Assembly (NCBI RefSeq): GCF_030815255.1
Contig: NZ_JAUSWN010000001.1
Coordinates: 1 to 64,000 of the forward strand
Length of the DNA stretch: 64,000 nucleotides
Direction: 5' to 3'
Origin: Hathewaya limosa
GTDB lineage: Bacteria; Bacillota; Clostridia; Clostridiales; Clostridiaceae
Position numbers and translations under genes: made by a program. The notes under the pieces are model-generated. The model did not search any database and was not told the origin of the DNA. It worked only from the letters and a program-made list of their open reading frames with translations. Positions 61,609-64,000 of this stretch are shown here, piece by piece (the stretch's first letter is position 1; each line of letters starts with the position of its first letter).

Positions 61609-61736
61609 GTTATTGAAATACACAATAAATTGAAGAAAGATAACAAAGGATTGTATTTTATTTATTTTTCATAAGATTTATGATTATGATAGAAATTAAC
61701 GGAAAATTAAAGAAATTTTACAGGAGGGTTTTAAAA

Positions 61737-62798
61737 ATGAAGGGGTTAAGAAAATTAGTTTCTCTTATAGCTGTTACAGCAATGTTAACTACAGGATTTG
61801 TAGGATGTTCAAAAAATGATGCAAAGGGGAAAGAACAATCTAAAAATGGAAAAGAAATAAAAGTTGGTGTAGCATTATATAAATTTGATGATACATTTAT
61901 TTCAACAGTAAGACAGGCTATAGAAAAAGAAGCACAAACATTAGGAAAAGAAAAAGATGTAAAAATTACAGTTAATCCAGTTGATGGTCAAGGACAACAA
62001 GCAACTCAAAATGACCAAATAGACACTTTTATAAATCAAAAATATGATGTTTTAGCAGTTAACATGGTTGACCGTACAGCGGCATCTGTAATTATTGATA
62101 AGGCTAAAAAAGAAGATATTCCAGTAGTCTTTTTTAACAGAGAACCTGTAAAGGAAGATATGAATAAATGGGATAAGCTTTATTATGTAGGTGCTAAGGC
62201 TGAAGAATCCGGAACAATGCAAGGAGAACTAATAGGAGAGTATTGGAAAAAACATAAAGAGGCAGATAGAAATAAAGATGGAAAACTTCAATATGTTATG
62301 TTAGAAGGAGAACCAGGTCACCAAGATGCTATATTACGTACTCAATTTTCAGTTAAAGCTCTTGATGAAGCTGGAATAAAATCAGAAAAATTAGCTAGTG
62401 ATACAGCTAATTGGCAACGTGCTCAAGGTCAAGAAAAAATGGCTGCTTGGCTTTCATCCTATGGAGATAAAATAGAAGCAGTATTTGCTAATAATGATGA
62501 TATGGCATTGGGTGCTATCGAAGCTTTAAAAGCTGCAGGATATTTTAATGGTAAAAAATCTATTCCAGTAGTAGGGGTTGATGCTACGGCACCAGCATTA
62601 GATTCATTAAAAGAAGATAAATTATATGGAACTATTCTAAATGATGCTAACAATCAAGGAAAATATATTTTAGATATGGCTTATGACTTAGCTAAAAAAG
62701 AAGATGTTGCTAAAGATATAGAAGGAATTACAGATGGTAAATATAAATGGGTTCCATATCAACCAATAACAAAGGAAAATGTTTCAAAAGTTAAATAG
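61737..62798 (+). CDS. mglB: Galactose/glucose-binding lipoprotein
   Basis: 353 residues from ATG 61737, which has an aggagggt site; in-frame starts 57 bases earlier lack one. A lipoprotein signal peptide ends TGFVGC. The mature part matches the MglB family: GVALYKFDDTFISTVRQAIEK, IDTFINQKYDVLAVNMVDRTAA, PVVFFNREPV, NNDDMALGAIEALKAAG, and a calcium loop DRNKDGKLQY (residues 177-186), which corresponds to the Ca-binding loop of enteric galactose/glucose-binding proteins. It binds sugar outside the cell and delivers it to the MglAC transporter. A hairpin separates it from mglA. Confidence 0.92.
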   Translation: MKGLRKLVSLIAVTAMLTTGFVGCSKNDAKGKEQSKNGKEIKVGVALYKFDDTFISTVRQAIEKEAQTLGKEKDVKITVNPVDGQGQQATQNDQIDTFINQKYDVLAVNMVDRTAASVIIDKAKKEDIPVVFFNREPVKEDMNKWDKLYYVGAKAEESGTMQGELIGEYWKKHKEADRNKDGKLQYVMLEGEPGHQDAILRTQFSVKALDEAGIKSEKLASDTANWQRAQGQEKMAAWLSSYGDKIEAVFANNDDMALGAIEALKAAGYFNGKKSIPVVGVDATAPALDSLKEDKLYGTILNDANNQGKYILDMAYDLAKKEDVAKDIEGITDGKYKWVPYQPITKENVSKVK

Positions 62799-62817
62799 TA
62801 ATTTAAATATTAAATGA

Positions 62818-62858
62818 TTATTATTGCTTAAGAAGAATGTCTTCTTAAGCAATAATAA
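62818..62858 (+). promoter_or_regulatory. 19-base perfect intercistronic hairpin between mglB and mglA
   Basis: ttattattgcttaagaaga and its exact complement around a three-base loop, without a following T run. It could stabilise the mglB 3' end and lower mglA expression, as in other binding-protein operons. Confidence 0.75.
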
Positions 62859-62896
62859 AATATAGAAGTTTTTAAAATGCTGAAAGAGGTGAAGCT

Positions 62897-64000
62897 ATGG
62901 CACAAGAATATATATTAGAAATGAAGAATATATCCAAGAGCTTTCCAGGGGTAAAAGCATTAGATGATGTAAGTATAAATATTAAAAAAGGCTCAGTGCA
63001 TGCTCTTATGGGGGAAAATGGAGCAGGTAAATCTACCTTAATGAAATGTATTTTTGGAATCTACAATCCAGATGAAGGTAAAGTTATATTAGATGGTAAA
63101 GAAGTTCAATTTAAAACTTCAAAGGAAGCTTTGGATAATGGAATTTCAATGATACATCAAGAACTTCATCCTATACCATATAGAAGTGTTATGGAAAATA
63201 TATGGTTAGGAAGATATCCTGTAAAAAATTATGGAATTATAAAAGTTGTTGATGAGAAAAAGATGTATAAGGACACAGAGGAATTGTTAAAAAGTGTAAG
63301 TATGGATATAAAACCAGATACACTTATGGCTAATTTATCTGTATCACAAGTGCAAGGGGTAGAAATAGCAAAGGCTGTTTCTTATAATTCTAAAGTTATA
63401 GTTATGGATGAACCTACATCTTCGTTGACTGAATCAGAGGTTGAAGGTCTATTTAAAATTATCAATAAACTTAGAAAACAAGGTGTTTCTATTATTTATA
63501 TATCACATAAGATGGAAGAAATTCTAGAAATAGCAGATGATGTAACAATAATGAGAGATGGTAAATACATAGGTACATGGGAAGCAAGTGGATTAACAAC
63601 AGATTTAATAATTTCTAAAATGGTAGGAAGAAGTTTGACTAATCGTTTTCCTAAAAAAGAAAATAAACCTACAGATGTGGTAATGAAGGTAGAGGATTTT
63701 ACATCAATTAATTCGAAGTCTTTTAAAGATATTAATTTTGAACTTAGAAAAGGGGAAATTTTAGGTATAGCTGGTTTAGTTGGTGCTCAAAGAACTGAAA
63801 TGGTGGAAGCTATTTTTGGTCTTAGAAATATTTCTAAGGGCAAGCTTATAATTAATGGGGAACAAGTTAAAATAAATAGTCCTATAGATGCTAAAAAACA
63901 TAAAATAGCTCTTTTAACAGAGGAACGTCGTTCAACAGGTATTATTCCTGTGTTATCAATTGAAGAGAATATGCTAATAGCTTCTTTAAAAAAATATTTA
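62897..64000 (+). CDS. mglA: Galactose/methylgalactoside ABC transporter ATPase, truncated by window end
   Basis: 368 codons are present from ATG 62897 (site gaggtgaag); the gene runs off the right edge. It is a two-domain sugar ATPase: first cassette Walker A GENGAGKST (Lys45), the MglA-type signature NLSVSQVQGVEIAKAV and Walker B VIVMDEPTSSL, second cassette begins about 250 with the divergent GIAGLVGAQRTE loop, then LTEERRSTGI. It energises uptake with MglB and presumably a permease beyond the window. Confidence 0.95.
   Translation, partial: MAQEYILEMKNISKSFPGVKALDDVSINIKKGSVHALMGENGAGKSTLMKCIFGIYNPDEGKVILDGKEVQFKTSKEALDNGISMIHQELHPIPYRSVMENIWLGRYPVKNYGIIKVVDEKKMYKDTEELLKSVSMDIKPDTLMANLSVSQVQGVEIAKAVSYNSKVIVMDEPTSSLTESEVEGLFKIINKLRKQGVSIIYISHKMEEILEIADDVTIMRDGKYIGTWEASGLTTDLIISKMVGRSLTNRFPKKENKPTDVVMKVEDFTSINSKSFKDINFELRKGEILGIAGLVGAQRTEMVEAIFGLRNISKGKLIINGEQVKINSPIDAKKHKIALLTEERRSTGIIPVLSIEENMLIASLKKYL

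Noticed and set aside
61609..61736. Catabolite-responsive element upstream of mglB
   Set aside because: No sequence close to the cre consensus was found in the gap.

Overview
The window is AT-rich DNA from a spore-forming anaerobic firmicute, most likely a proteolytic Clostridium. The signs are a very low GC content, spore maturation genes (spmAB), oxygen-sensitive glycyl radical enzymes (HypD, NrdD) with radical SAM activases, T-box leaders in front of metG and ileS, and amino-acid fermentation genes. I cannot fix the species from sequence alone. I saw no rRNA or tRNA genes, CRISPR array or prophage. The only mobile element is the 3' part of a group II intron at the left edge.

Layout. 1-739: group II intron remnant whose maturase frame carries one in-frame stop. 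0.8-3.4 kb: a histidine kinase and OmpR-type regulator. 4.1-9.4 kb: two tandem paralogous amino-acid antiporters and a RocA-type P5C dehydrogenase. 9.5-12.3 kb: a YitT membrane protein, a zinc-ribbon protein, spmA-spmB and a small charged protein. 12.6-17.4 kb: an XRE-cupin regulator, HypE, HypD (trans-4-hydroxyproline dehydratase) and ProC. 17.5-18.5 kb: a DMT exporter. 18.8-31.4 kb: a housekeeping block of T-box/metG, a DUF445 protein, tatD, a YabE-like 3D protein, a DHHW/AlgX-like plus MBOAT pair, rnmV, rsmA and an acidic cysteine-rich protein of unknown function. 31.5-38.4 kb: a small membrane-anchored protein and two large paralogous secreted autolysins. 38.5-41.0 kb: lgt, a lipoprotein and an Mrp ATPase. 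On the minus strand, 41.1-44.8 kb holds TPP riboswitch/thiT and a cadmium/zinc ATPase with its ArsR-type repressor. 45.0-47.8 kb: nrdD-nrdG. Minus strand 47.8-49.3 kb: a TIM-barrel protein and an MBL-fold hydrolase. 49.7-57.7 kb: T-box/ileS, a DeoB-like phosphatase-fold protein, a HipA-N-like small protein, an ABC exporter pair and a truncated mannose-1-phosphate guanylyltransferase. 57.8-64.0 kb: a three-gene sugar-sensing system (membrane-anchored binding protein, LytS-type kinase, YesN-type regulator) followed by mglB and the start of mglA.

How the genes work together. RocA, HypD and ProC all meet at pyrroline-5-carboxylate: HypD makes it from hydroxyproline, ProC reduces it to proline and RocA oxidises it to glutamate. 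With two arginine/ornithine-type antiporters nearby, 4-17 kb looks like an amino-acid fermentation neighbourhood. The 57.8-64 kb block reads as sensing and uptake of galactose/glucose-type sugars. The lgt-lipoprotein, autolysin, YabE and DHHW/MBOAT genes form a broad cell-envelope zone from 24 to 40 kb.
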